Origin: a virus
Reading direction: 5' to 3' (one strand)
IMG/VR virus record: IMGVR_UViG_3300006754_000026
Coordinates: 1 to 52,889 of that record
DNA length: 52,889 nt
Numbering within the stretch: position 1 is the stretch's first letter; each line of letters opens with the position of its first letter. Of the stretch, positions 1 to 7,348 are shown one piece after another. The position numbers and the translations under genes were made by a program. The notes beneath the pieces are model-generated. The model was not told where the DNA came from and searched no databases. It saw only the letters and a program-made list of their open reading frames with translations.

Positions 1-140
1 AAAAAGACCCCTACCCAAAATCCAATACACATAGGACATGTCCAAAAATATCCTTCTGGGCGGATTTTTCCAAAAATCTTACCATAACAAAGTAACTGCG
101 TTAAACCGTAAGCACTTAAAATAAAATAGAAAAGATCCAT
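1..140 (-). CDS. DUF1360-like small membrane protein, 3' end outside window
   Basis: An open frame begins with ATG at 138-140, directly after the TAG of the upstream gene at 141-143, and stays open for 46 codons to the window edge. The visible peptide starts MDLFYFILSAYG, continues with a YGKIFGKIRPEGYF stretch and then has CPMCIGFWVGVF. A hydrophobic N-terminus followed by a CPMC-x-GFWVG motif is what I associate with the DUF1360 family of small membrane proteins, which also occurs in phages. The function of that family is unknown to me. The junction with the preceding gene suggests translational coupling. The protein is truncated only by the window boundary, so total length cannot be judged. 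Confidence 0.7.
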   Translation of the reverse strand, partial: MDLFYFILSAYGLTQLLCYGKIFGKIRPEGYFWTCPMCIGFWVGVF

Positions 141-395
141 CTATTCCTCGCCGGGGAAAAAATCTACTACCAATTGATGACCATCTCTCTCGGATGCATC
201 TGGGTCTTCTATTAGCTGGATTAACTCATAAATCAAATCCAAAGTATCTTGGGTACCCAGTGGCGTGTTGTCTAGGATCGCGGTTTTGGCTTTATCTTGC
301 GTAGTATCGGAAGCTCGTTCAAAACCCTCATCCTCTCCCAAGTGAGACACCTCTTCTTGAATAAGTTTTTTTAAATATGCTTTTGATATCTTCAT
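141..395 (-). CDS. Small acidic phage protein with MKISKAYLKKLIQEE leader
   Basis: This 84-aa protein has a basic, amphipathic N-terminus (MKISKAYLKKLIQEEV) followed by a very acidic remainder ending in FFPGEE. I recall similar Met-Lys-Ile-Ser/Thr leaders with KxxLKxxIxEE on many structural or assembly-associated genes of marine T4-like phages; that is memory, not a search. It sits just downstream of portal and two unknown proteins, where T4-like genomes place small prohead-core genes (67/68 in T4). A role as prohead core or decoration component is therefore an inference from position. It ends in TAG immediately followed by the ATG of the next gene. No enzymatic motif is visible. Confidence 0.65.
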   Translation of the reverse strand: MKISKAYLKKLIQEEVSHLGEDEGFERASDTTQDKAKTAILDNTPLGTQDTLDLIYELIQLIEDPDASERDGHQLVVDFFPGEE

Positions 396-399
396 TTAC

Positions 400-945
400 T
401 TATTCCTTTTTTAAATTTTCAAGCATATAACTCATCCAATACGGAGCATAGTTATAACCGGGGCGGATAGTCCCTTTTTGGGCGACTTGAGGGACTTCAC
501 CAAGCTCAGTTGAATCTCTATCGGTAGGTTCCGTCAAATAATCATCCATCATTTGCTCATAGTCTTTAATATAATCCATATAGGGTTTTTCTTGAGTTAT
601 AAATTCGGAAATTCCATACAAGACATAACTTAAAGTATCATAATCTTTGTCTTGAGATTCGGCAATCATGGCCTCGATAGATCCAAAAATATTACCACCT
701 CGAATCGAATCTAAAACCACCAATCCCTTTTGTCTTAAAAATTCAAATAAACGATTTTGGGAATCGTAAAGAGCCTCGGATGCTTTTTCTTTGGGGAAAG
801 TTAAGATTTTCTTTTCTTTCAACAACAAGGCAATATCCATATCGTCATGGTCATATATTAAAATATTACCATCTAAAGTTCGGCGGGCTTCTAGGTGAAG
901 GGTTACTTCTTCTTTTTTTCTTCCAACTTTGATAGTAATAGGCAT
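400..945 (-). CDS. Conserved-looking phage protein of unknown function, head region
   Basis: This is a 181-aa soluble protein. Its ATG overlaps the stop of the preceding gene by one base (TAATG). The N-terminal third reads like a small beta-rich domain (MPITIKVGRKKEEVTLHLEA, then a DGNILIYDHDDMDIALLL segment). The middle is helical and acidic, and the C-terminus carries a GTIRPGYNYAPYWMSYMLEN segment rich in aromatics. I see no catalytic motif, signal peptide or membrane segment. Its place in a tight run portal - 273 aa - 181 aa - 84 aa suggests a head-assembly or virion-internal function, but nothing in the sequence proves this. Confidence 0.65.
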   Translation of the reverse strand: MPITIKVGRKKEEVTLHLEARRTLDGNILIYDHDDMDIALLLKEKKILTFPKEKASEALYDSQNRLFEFLRQKGLVVLDSIRGGNIFGSIEAMIAESQDKDYDTLSYVLYGISEFITQEKPYMDYIKDYEQMMDDYLTEPTDRDSTELGEVPQVAQKGTIRPGYNYAPYWMSYMLENLKKE

Positions 946-1766
946 TAGCGTTTAATTTCCCTTACCAAATTTTGAATTTTTAAAATATCCTGAATAAATA
1001 ATGCATCCACGGGTCGTTGAGACGTGTTATTTAAAATATCCAGTACAGCAGTCGTTTTTTCCAACATGGTGGCATCATTTTTAATTTCTTCTATTTGGAG
1101 GGCTTCTTGAATATTGCCTTTTAATCGCGTGATTTCTTCATTTAAAAATACACGCATTTCCACTCCGTTGTCCGAAAAAGAGGAAATATATTTATTAAGA
1201 AGAGTTTTTTGTTCACTGACAAGATCTTTATTATATTTGTGATTGAAAGTTTTAATAAAAGTTTTTAATGTGAGGTTATTGATAGATTTCAAAAGAGGTT
1301 TTTGTTCATCACTGGAAATAATCATTTGATTAGCTATCTGCTTCTCTAAAAGTACGCGTTGTTTGGTTTTGGTACCCGGATTAAATATTTGATATACCGT
1401 GGCTACATTACGATAATTGGGTATAAACATCGTGAAAGCATCTTTAGAGACATATTTATTAATCTTATTTATAAGAGCAGTTTGTTCTTGGAATAAAGCT
1501 TGCCGATTAATGGTGCAGCGTTGCATGCGGCATTCAAAAATAAGTTTTTCGGCTGTATCTTTTTCAATGTTTTTGGTATCTAATAAAGTTTTGTAAAGCT
1601 CTAAATCTCGGGCCAGTGCCGTGTTACTTTTAAAATTTTCTTTGATAAGAGTTATGATAATTTGCTTTTTCTTGCCATTTTTATCAACAATCGCTTTGGT
1701 CAGCTCTCTGATCAACACTTCAAAAATGAAAGCCGTATTACGTTTTTTATTATGCTTCATTTTCAT
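945..1766 (-). CDS. Lysine-rich helical phage protein, possible prohead core component
   Basis: This 273-aa, basic and almost entirely helical-looking protein starts MKMKHNKKRNTAFIFEVLIREL. I recall the MKHNKKRNTA opening from uncultured marine T4-like phages, where it lies next to portal genes without an assigned function. Two starts are possible, at 1766 and at 1760. Both follow a GGAG at about 1777-1780; I keep the longer form. The gene overlaps the portal 3' end by 17 bp and the next gene by 1 bp. The position directly downstream of portal matches the prohead core and scaffold genes of T4, so a scaffold or core role is plausible, but it is only an inference. No enzyme motif, membrane segment or zinc ligand set is visible. 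Confidence 0.65.
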   Translation of the reverse strand: MKMKHNKKRNTAFIFEVLIRELTKAIVDKNGKKKQIIITLIKENFKSNTALARDLELYKTLLDTKNIEKDTAEKLIFECRMQRCTINRQALFQEQTALINKINKYVSKDAFTMFIPNYRNVATVYQIFNPGTKTKQRVLLEKQIANQMIISSDEQKPLLKSINNLTLKTFIKTFNHKYNKDLVSEQKTLLNKYISSFSDNGVEMRVFLNEEITRLKGNIQEALQIEEIKNDATMLEKTTAVLDILNNTSQRPVDALFIQDILKIQNLVREIKR

Positions 1767-3750
1767 TTGTTTTAATCTCCAAGTTACTTAAATCGGCTAT
1801 TAATTTTTTTACTTCATTATTAGATTCAAACAATAGCTGCTCTTCCTGGTTATAAGTAGATTCTTTATTTTCATAAATCCCTTTTCCTAGACTCTTGAGA
1901 CCGGGAGAACCAGGGTTCCATGTTTTTGGTTGGGGGTATCCTTTTGCTACATAATTTTGTGGGCGCCCGTTTCGGCCGTCGCCCTCTCTATATTTAACGG
2001 AAGTGTAGCGATGTCCCTTAGATTGGGGCTCGGTTGACTTTCTAGTTATTTTCTTGCCAGTTTGGGTATCTCGTTTGGCTGGCGGGGTTGCCAAAAGGGC
2101 GCCCGAATCTTCTTCTCCTCCAAGGTCTCCTCCAAGGTCTCCTCCAAGGTCTCCTCCAAGGTCTCCTCCAAGGTCTCCCCCAAGGTCTCCCCCAAGGTCT
2201 CCTCCAAGGTCTCCTCCAAGGTCTCCTCCCAGATCACCCCCAAGATCACCGCCAAGATCACCTCCTCCTGCGCCTGCTGTTGCTTCGGCTTCGGCCATAG
2301 ATTCGGCTGCAGCATTCACCTGCGCTTCATATTTACGATCAAAGAATATTTCTCGCTGGTTGCGTAAAAATTCTTCTTCCGACAAACCAAAAATATGCTC
2401 GGAAACCCACCGCCTGGAAAAATAATTTTCAGTTGCACCGCCGGCTATTTCAAATTTAGCCTTCCAGTGTTCCATTTCTTGGAGTTCCGCAATTTTAGAA
2501 GGATTATTTAATGTAAGTCGGAAACTTACTAAATCATCGCCGCGAAAGCCCAATGTATATAAATGTACAATCCCTATTTTTTCTAACTCAGAAATGATAG
2601 CGCGCTGCAAACGTTGCACCGTTCGAGAAAAACGAACATCTTTTTGGGCCAATGTTGTTTGATCTTCGGAGGATTCCCGATCGGCCGATAAATAAGCCGG
2701 AGGGATTTTGATAGCTGCAAAAAGTTTATCGCGTAAATACTTTACATCATCAATATCCCCAGTAAAAGCGCCTCCTTGTAGTTGTTCGATTTTAGATGAT
2801 TCCCCTCCCCGGATGGGTACAAAAAAGTCTTCTTCGACTGATAGGGGGTTATATCGTAAATCCACGCGGCCGGTCTTCGCATCTACAACTTGATTTCTTT
2901 TCATAGCTGTAATAGTTTTTTGAATATATTGCTCAACGTCTTGAGGCGCGATATTACCCACATCCATATAAAAGACGCGTCTTTCGGCGGAACGAACAAT
3001 ACGATAGGCCATCATTGCATCCTCCATAAGAACTAATTGGCGCCAAATGCGGCGGCCGCCCTCCAGAACAGAAGTCCCATAGGGGGCATATTTGTCATTA
3101 CCTAAAATCCTAAAATGTGCCACTTGCCAGTTTTCGAAAGTCATTCCGGCCGAGTTCCACTGATATTGGATGTATTGGGGGTTCGTGGGGTCTTCCCCCT
3201 CAAGCCGCTCCACTTCTTTGAGCGGCAAAGCAATAGTGCTTTTAACTCCTAATCTTTCATCGATATCTAAATAAAGAATAAAATCTCCAAATTTGCACAT
3301 AGATCGACACCACCCAAACAAATTATGTTCAATATTTAAAACATTATTATATAACGAATGTAAAACAGCCCGGATTTCTTCATTCGGACATTTAATGTGC
3401 AACATAGGCTCTAACGATGAGTGGGTGGTCATTTCATCGGCATATATATCCAGACCAGACGCTAATTCTGGCATATATTCCATTTGCTCATAATCCGTAT
3501 ATCTTTCGGCCCTATTTTGTTGAGCCATAATTTTAGAATGCATGACATCGAACGGACTATATTCCGATTTTCGAAATTGTTGTCCCGAAGCCGATCTAAA
3601 TTCAGTGGCAAACCTATCTAATGAAGTTCGTCGTATTTTACGATTTTGCTGCGTGCGCCAATTAGTGATGGGCCCAGAAAAGAGGCGAGTCAATCGCCTG
3701 AAAAGTTCCGATTGGGCATTCGCGGGATTATTTTTTGATGAGTCAGCCAT
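1750..3750 (-). CDS. 20: Portal vertex protein (T4 gp20-like) with DLGG repeat tail
   Basis: The portal ring occupies one capsid vertex, anchors the terminase and is the DNA channel. I start it at 3750 (MADSSKNNPANAQSELF), preceded by AAAGGATAACA, rather than at the upstream ATG at 3771; this gives 666 aa. The body carries gp20-like segments: YEQMEYMPELASGLDIYADE early on, a wing/stem region with RIWRQLVLMEDAMMAYRIVR, and a DVKYLRDKLFAAIKIPPAYL segment. The gene lies directly downstream of the large terminase, as in T4. Unusual is the C-terminal region: after an Ala/Glu-rich stretch come twelve consecutive Asp-Leu-Gly-Gly units, then a basic tail (KRDTQTGKKITRKS). The repeat lies outside the conserved core, so the core should still be functional. 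Confidence 0.9.
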   Translation of the reverse strand: MADSSKNNPANAQSELFRRLTRLFSGPITNWRTQQNRKIRRTSLDRFATEFRSASGQQFRKSEYSPFDVMHSKIMAQQNRAERYTDYEQMEYMPELASGLDIYADEMTTHSSLEPMLHIKCPNEEIRAVLHSLYNNVLNIEHNLFGWCRSMCKFGDFILYLDIDERLGVKSTIALPLKEVERLEGEDPTNPQYIQYQWNSAGMTFENWQVAHFRILGNDKYAPYGTSVLEGGRRIWRQLVLMEDAMMAYRIVRSAERRVFYMDVGNIAPQDVEQYIQKTITAMKRNQVVDAKTGRVDLRYNPLSVEEDFFVPIRGGESSKIEQLQGGAFTGDIDDVKYLRDKLFAAIKIPPAYLSADRESSEDQTTLAQKDVRFSRTVQRLQRAIISELEKIGIVHLYTLGFRGDDLVSFRLTLNNPSKIAELQEMEHWKAKFEIAGGATENYFSRRWVSEHIFGLSEEEFLRNQREIFFDRKYEAQVNAAAESMAEAEATAGAGGGDLGGDLGGDLGGDLGGDLGGDLGGDLGGDLGGDLGGDLGGDLGGDLGGEEDSGALLATPPAKRDTQTGKKITRKSTEPQSKGHRYTSVKYREGDGRNGRPQNYVAKGYPQPKTWNPGSPGLKSLGKGIYENKESTYNQEEQLLFESNNEVKKLIADLSNLEIKTNENEA
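2116..2259 (-). repeat. 12-unit, 12-bp tandem repeat (DLGG) inside portal gene
   Basis: Twelve direct copies of a 12-bp unit encode Asp-Leu-Gly-Gly on the minus strand. The nine units at 2116-2223 use GAC for Asp and are nearly identical in sequence (plus-strand unit TCCTCCAAGGTC with a few T/C changes). The three at 2224-2259 use GAT and have diverged at the glycine codons. This pattern looks like recent expansion by slippage from an older, diverged end. Because the period is a multiple of three, copy number can change without breaking the frame. Confidence 0.95.
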
Positions 3751-3752
3751 TG

Positions 3753-5342
3753 TTATCCTTTTATTAACCAAGCATATTGTTTGTAATCTTCTTGGGCTTT
3801 AAATAATTTTTCATCTAAAGCCTCTTTGCGATTATAACCTTGCATTCCTGGCATTGTTGTATTTAGTTTGGTATTTACAGTTATCATGGAATCCAAGCAC
3901 GCCTTTTTATATTCTATATCGCGTTTATTGACAGTCAGAGCCGTGTCTCTTATCCAACATCCTATTGCGAGGGCCATGATTAAATCATCATTATATCCTC
4001 GCATAGCTTGGGGCTTCCCGTTGTGCCAAATAAAAGTTTTAAACTCGTTAATCGTTCGTAATGAATATATAGTAATTAGTTTATTTCTGATAAACTCTTC
4101 TAATTTTGCTACAATTAGGGGGCGTGTTTTGAGAGAAGTAGTAAACCCCGGTACGGCATTGGGATCTCTTTCTCCTCGGTGGCTATCTACAAATTCGTGT
4201 GTACCTTTGATAGAATAATAGATATTAGGATATTCTAATTCAGTTAATTTTTCGAGAATGGAAATCCCAATTCCTACATTTTCCACAACCAGTAAGCACC
4301 CCCCATATTCCTTGCCAGTTTGAAATAAAATATTAGCATACATATCCAAGCTAGGTTTCCCCTGGTATTCAGCTACTATTTCCATGGTGTCTAACTTTAT
4401 AATATGGAAGACCGAATAATCGGCGCCGTCGCCTCGGGCCACATCAGCCACCAAAAGATAGGAGCAATCTGCTTTATATTCTTCCCATATCCACATGTTG
4501 CGATCAAAAGATGTTCTATGTTTGGGTTCTTGAATATTAGAATATAATCTCTGTATATCATCGGGGTGGATTACTGTTTCGCCAGATGTATTAAAGTTGC
4601 ATTCCAACTCTTGGGCTATTTCCCGCCGTGACATATTCCTGGTTTCTTTCTCAAACCACGCCATATCTCTATTAGGATGAGCATCCCACAAAAGTTTAAT
4701 AGGATGGAAATCATTAGCGCCTTCTTCGGATTCGGCATAAGTTTTGTGAAACCAGTTACCAACCCCATTGGGGGTAGATAACGCGATGACGCGTCCACCC
4801 GTGGAAATGGTAGGATATAATCCGGCCCACAAATCATTTAAATTATCAATATGAGCGGCCTCGTCGATTACTAATAAAGACAAAGCCTCCGACCGGCCGG
4901 CGTCACCGGAAGTCGAGGCAGCTTGGATTTGAGAGCCATTAGATAATTCAAAAGAAGCGCGATTATCAATAGCAATATCCGCTATTAACAGCCAGTCAGG
5001 AATATTTTTAAGAATAGCTTTAACTTTTTTTACAAGATTGGAGGCCGTTTTAAATTTGGTGGCCATCACAAGAATATTTTTATCACGATGGAATACCATC
5101 ATCCATACAATGTAGGCTGCTGCAATCGTGGATATCCCCAATTGGCGCGCCTTTAAGATAACCGTGAAACGATAATCATTAAAATCGTTCAAAAGATCAC
5201 TTTGATAAGGATAAGTTTTAAACGGAATCAGCCCCTCAACTGGATGTGAGATCCGGGCATAATTATTGATAAAATAATTAGGATCTTTTCCACATTTGAG
5301 AATCTCCGTAACGATCTCTTTTTTGGAAAGAGTATAAGTCAT
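3753..5342 (-). CDS. terL: Large terminase subunit (T4 gp17-like)
   Basis: This is the ATP-driven DNA-packaging motor and headful nuclease that docks on the portal. It has 529 aa. The N-terminal ATPase shows an atypical Walker A as in gp17 (VILKARQLGIST, about residues 61-72) and Walker B with the catalytic Glu (LLVIDEAAH, about 156-164), followed by an ALSTPNG coupling-type motif near 187-193. The C-terminal RNase H-like nuclease shows the first acidic cluster VADVARGDGADYS (about 298-310) and a late NDDLIMALAI motif. The ATG overlaps the previous stop by one base (TAATG) and the portal follows 2 bp downstream. I see no separate small-terminase gene with confidence; the 99-aa protein at 48937-49236 is only a weak candidate. 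Confidence 0.95.
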   Translation of the reverse strand: MTYTLSKKEIVTEILKCGKDPNYFINNYARISHPVEGLIPFKTYPYQSDLLNDFNDYRFTVILKARQLGISTIAAAYIVWMMVFHRDKNILVMATKFKTASNLVKKVKAILKNIPDWLLIADIAIDNRASFELSNGSQIQAASTSGDAGRSEALSLLVIDEAAHIDNLNDLWAGLYPTISTGGRVIALSTPNGVGNWFHKTYAESEEGANDFHPIKLLWDAHPNRDMAWFEKETRNMSRREIAQELECNFNTSGETVIHPDDIQRLYSNIQEPKHRTSFDRNMWIWEEYKADCSYLLVADVARGDGADYSVFHIIKLDTMEIVAEYQGKPSLDMYANILFQTGKEYGGCLLVVENVGIGISILEKLTELEYPNIYYSIKGTHEFVDSHRGERDPNAVPGFTTSLKTRPLIVAKLEEFIRNKLITIYSLRTINEFKTFIWHNGKPQAMRGYNDDLIMALAIGCWIRDTALTVNKRDIEYKKACLDSMITVNTKLNTTMPGMQGYNRKEALDEKLFKAQEDYKQYAWLIKG

Positions 5343-5890
5343 TATTTTTCTTCAGTATCACTAAATCCACCTTCTGTGAGAAATTTATAATAATTAACAG
5401 CAAGTGGATCTGTTACACTCTCTCCCAAAGTTCGCGGGAGATCATCTAAAGTATCTACACCTTTGAGACCCCCAATTTTAAAAAGCTTATGGGCCATTAC
5501 GAAAGTTCGAACACGGGATGTATTTTGAACTATACAAGTGGCCTCTCCTACCCCCGTCAATGACACACGTTTGCCAGTTAAATTTTTATATTCTTTTTTT
5601 AAAAAATCACCAATGGCTTCCAACCTACGGTCACATTCTTCTTCAAAACCCTTAGCGTATACATCTTTAAGGCGCACATCTCCTTGATAATTGATTTGAA
5701 GCATATTACCAATAAATTTAACACCAAAGCCGTCGATAACACGACTGTCTACAATGGGGCAACCCTCCTCTCTAGAGAGACCTATTTGTTTAGTTTTGTT
5801 ATCGGGCACAAAACGTGCATCGTGGGCGCCATCGTATGCATTCGCAGCCGCCTGAGCAATCCCTTGTATAATTTCTAATGTTGTCGCCAT
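5342..5890 (-). CDS. Conserved phage protein of unknown function next to terminase
   Basis: I place the start at 5890 (MATTLEIIQGIAQAAANAYDG) because AAAGGAGACGCAAATA precedes that ATG; the longer frame from 5941 would begin inside the previous gene. This gives 182 aa. It is an alpha/beta-looking soluble protein with segments such as REEGCPIVDSRVIDGFGVKF, LQINYQGDVRLKDVYAKGFE and a helical FEEECDRRLEAIGDFLKKEY. It ends in an acidic GGFSDTEEK. No known catalytic motif is recognisable. Its stop overlaps the terminase start by one base, so co-translation with terminase is likely, and a packaging or head-completion role is an inference from this coupling. Confidence 0.65.
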   Translation of the reverse strand: MATTLEIIQGIAQAAANAYDGAHDARFVPDNKTKQIGLSREEGCPIVDSRVIDGFGVKFIGNMLQINYQGDVRLKDVYAKGFEEECDRRLEAIGDFLKKEYKNLTGKRVSLTGVGEATCIVQNTSRVRTFVMAHKLFKIGGLKGVDTLDDLPRTLGESVTDPLAVNYYKFLTEGGFSDTEEK

Positions 5891-5904
5891 TATTTGCGTC
5901 TCCT

Positions 5905-6288
5905 TTATTTTTCCTTCTGTGGGCGCCAGCCCGTTTTCCATCTGTCTTCGCGATTTTCAACCCATTGAATATAGCATTTAAAACAACAATCAAATTTGTT
6001 CATATAAATATTGTCTCGTATTTCAAAAGAATAAATATTACAAATAGGACAATTCCGATTATTATCTCTATTAAGTAGTTTTTTAGATACTAAAAAGCCA
6101 TCAACTTCTACTTTATCCAGCGTCTCATCTTGTGCCCCTTCTTTATGATAGAGTTCCTGCAACTGTTTTTGATAATCGGCTTCCTTATCTTCAGACCAGT
6201 CCTTCTGTGGATTTTGAATGGCTTCTTCCCCATATTTTTGGGAAATAGCCTTTTCATATTGAGCTAATTTATTCCACTTATCGCTCAT
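5905..6288 (-). CDS. Small zinc-ribbon-like phage protein
   Basis: The protein has 127 aa. The N-terminal two thirds are charged and helical (MSDKWNKLAQYEKAISQKYG). The C-terminal third has a putative zinc-binding set: Cys80-x2-Cys83 (CPIC) and Cys101, Cys102-x2-Cys105 (CCFKC), spaced as in a zinc ribbon, then a Trp/Arg-rich tail. The ATG overlaps the previous stop as ATGA. It lies between the lysis-type genes and the terminase-linked gene. A nucleic-acid binding or virion-assembly role is possible. It has no HNH residues that I can see, so I do not call it an endonuclease VII type enzyme. Confidence 0.65.
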   Translation of the reverse strand: MSDKWNKLAQYEKAISQKYGEEAIQNPQKDWSEDKEADYQKQLQELYHKEGAQDETLDKVEVDGFLVSKKLLNRDNNRNCPICNIYSFEIRDNIYMNKFDCCFKCYIQWVENREDRWKTGWRPQKEK

Positions 6289-6725
6289 TTGCCATCCACC
6301 GCATATACGATTGCCACAGCAGTTAGAACTCCCGCTACAAACCCACCTGCGATTATTAATCCGGTTCCGACCTTGCTTGGTTTTTTAGCAATGATTTTTC
6401 TTAGATCCTCCACTTGAGCGTCATAGATAGCCAAGGAAGCCTCGTAGTGTTCTTTCTGAAACCGGATCGTGATGTTGAGTTGTTCGACCTGAAAATCGTA
6501 TTCTTCTTTCTGAACTGCCAAGCGATAGGCCATTTCCAACTCATAATCTTCTTTGAGAAATTCGTGATCCGACAACATTTTCGCTGTGGCTTCAGGATCA
6601 AAGAGCGTGCCAGTAAATGGCACCTCATTTCCCTCTTGAACGAATGTAAATTTCCCATCTGCTGCATATGCACCGCTCGTGAAGAGAATAAAAATTAAGA
6701 ATGTTTTGATAAAATTATTCCACAT
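6285..6725 (-). CDS. Secreted coiled-coil protein with C-terminal membrane anchor, spanin-like
   Basis: This 146-aa protein has a typical Sec signal peptide (MWNNFIKTFLIFILFTSG, predicted cleavage after AYA at residue 21). A mature helical, Glu/Gln-rich region of about 90 residues follows, and then a C-terminal hydrophobic segment (GLIIAGGFVAGVLTAVAIVYAV) that should span the membrane. There is no lipobox cysteine, so it is not a classical outer-membrane lipoprotein spanin. Topology (export signal plus C-terminal anchor around a coiled coil) and position next to a holin-like and an inner-spanin-like gene suggest a part in disrupting the envelope at lysis. It overlaps the upstream gene by 11 bp. 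Alternative: a membrane or virion protein unrelated to lysis. Confidence 0.55.
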   Translation of the reverse strand: MWNNFIKTFLIFILFTSGAYAADGKFTFVQEGNEVPFTGTLFDPEATAKMLSDHEFLKEDYELEMAYRLAVQKEEYDFQVEQLNITIRFQKEHYEASLAIYDAQVEDLRKIIAKKPSKVGTGLIIAGGFVAGVLTAVAIVYAVDGK

Positions 6726-7116
6726 ATTCTAATCCGAATGTTTCAGAAATTTTATCAGCTAAGACCTGGGGTTGTTTTTCGAAGTCGCGAAGATGGCTTG
6801 CTGCTCGTTCTTGCCGAGCTTCTTCTAAATCTTCGCGAGTATCATTATAATCTTCTTTGAGTTGATTTAACATTTCTTCGTAATTTTTCAATGTGTTGTC
6901 GCGTAATGCCAACTCTTCAGCGTAAAGAGCTTTCATAGCTGCTATTTCACTTTCATAAGAATCCACGGCCACGTCAAAACTATCTTTAAGCGCCGAGTAA
7001 TTATTCCGCGATAAGAACACAAACCCCAACAAGCCGACCAGGGCAATAGTTTGCCAATACTTTGCCAAAAATTTGCCGATTCCGCCTATGAGGTCACCAA
7101 AATTAATGTTAATCAC
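6715..7116 (-). CDS. Membrane-anchored coiled-coil protein, inner-spanin (Rz)-like
   Basis: The protein has 133 aa and starts with GTG at 7114-7116, which overlaps the upstream TGA as GTGA; AAGGGGGG lies just upstream. An N-terminal segment YWQTIALVGLLGFVFLS (about residues 19-36) is a single membrane span. It is followed by a long, charged, heptad-like helix (about 40-120) with many Glu, Asp and Leu. This N-in, coiled-coil-out organisation is that of inner spanins such as Rz. The holin-like gene lies directly upstream, supporting a lysis cassette. Sequence similarity to named spanins cannot be judged by eye, so the call rests on topology and context. Confidence 0.55.
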   Translation of the reverse strand: MININFGDLIGGIGKFLAKYWQTIALVGLLGFVFLSRNNYSALKDSFDVAVDSYESEIAAMKALYAEELALRDNTLKNYEEMLNQLKEDYNDTREDLEEARQERAASHLRDFEKQPQVLADKISETFGLEYVE

Positions 7117-7316
7117 ATTCCCCCCTTGAGTTTCACAATTGCGTCAATTACGGATTGACCACCGATATATAATGCGCTTAAAATTAACCAATCTCCGCTA
7201 TCGATATGAGCCGTGAACATTAAAGCTGTTGCCATACTCCATACCAATAGTTTTCGTGAAACCATTTTTTCTAATACGCGGTCCAAAAGACCTTTTGCTA
7301 CTTGTGTCATTGTCAT
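7113..7316 (-). CDS. Holin-like small membrane protein
   Basis: This 67-aa protein has two predicted membrane segments, KLLVWSMATALMFTAHI (about 23-39) and WLILSALYIGGQSVIDAIV (about 44-62), joined by a short acidic turn (DSGD). The N-terminus is charged and the C-terminus basic (KLKGG). Small size, two spans and location ahead of spanin-like genes fit a class II-type holin that makes the inner-membrane lesion at lysis. Start at 7316 is supported by AAAGGAG five bases upstream; a second ATG at 7310 in frame could be a dual start as in some holins. No endolysin gene is adjacent. Confidence 0.55.
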   Translation of the reverse strand: MTMTQVAKGLLDRVLEKMVSRKLLVWSMATALMFTAHIDSGDWLILSALYIGGQSVIDAIVKLKGGM

Positions 7317-7348
7317 GTATTCTCCTTTAGCCTATATAATTAGTTTCT

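Noticed and set aside
2116-2259. Repeat block considered as a CRISPR-like array
   Set aside because: There are no spacers: the units are contiguous, 12 bp long and in frame with the portal gene.
2054-2425. Three overlapping plus-strand frames through the portal repeat
   Set aside because: They are by-products of the 12-bp repeat, which is open in several frames; their products are simple repeats (SPPR, SKV, GLL).
5891-5941. Longer start (MENGLAPTEGKIKETQ) for the 182-aa gene
   Set aside because: It would begin inside the previous coding sequence; the ATG at 5890 has AAAGGAG at good distance.
5905-6288. Endonuclease VII-like (HNH) assignment for the zinc-ribbon protein
   Set aside because: The cysteine set is present but no His-Asn-His catalytic residues follow it.
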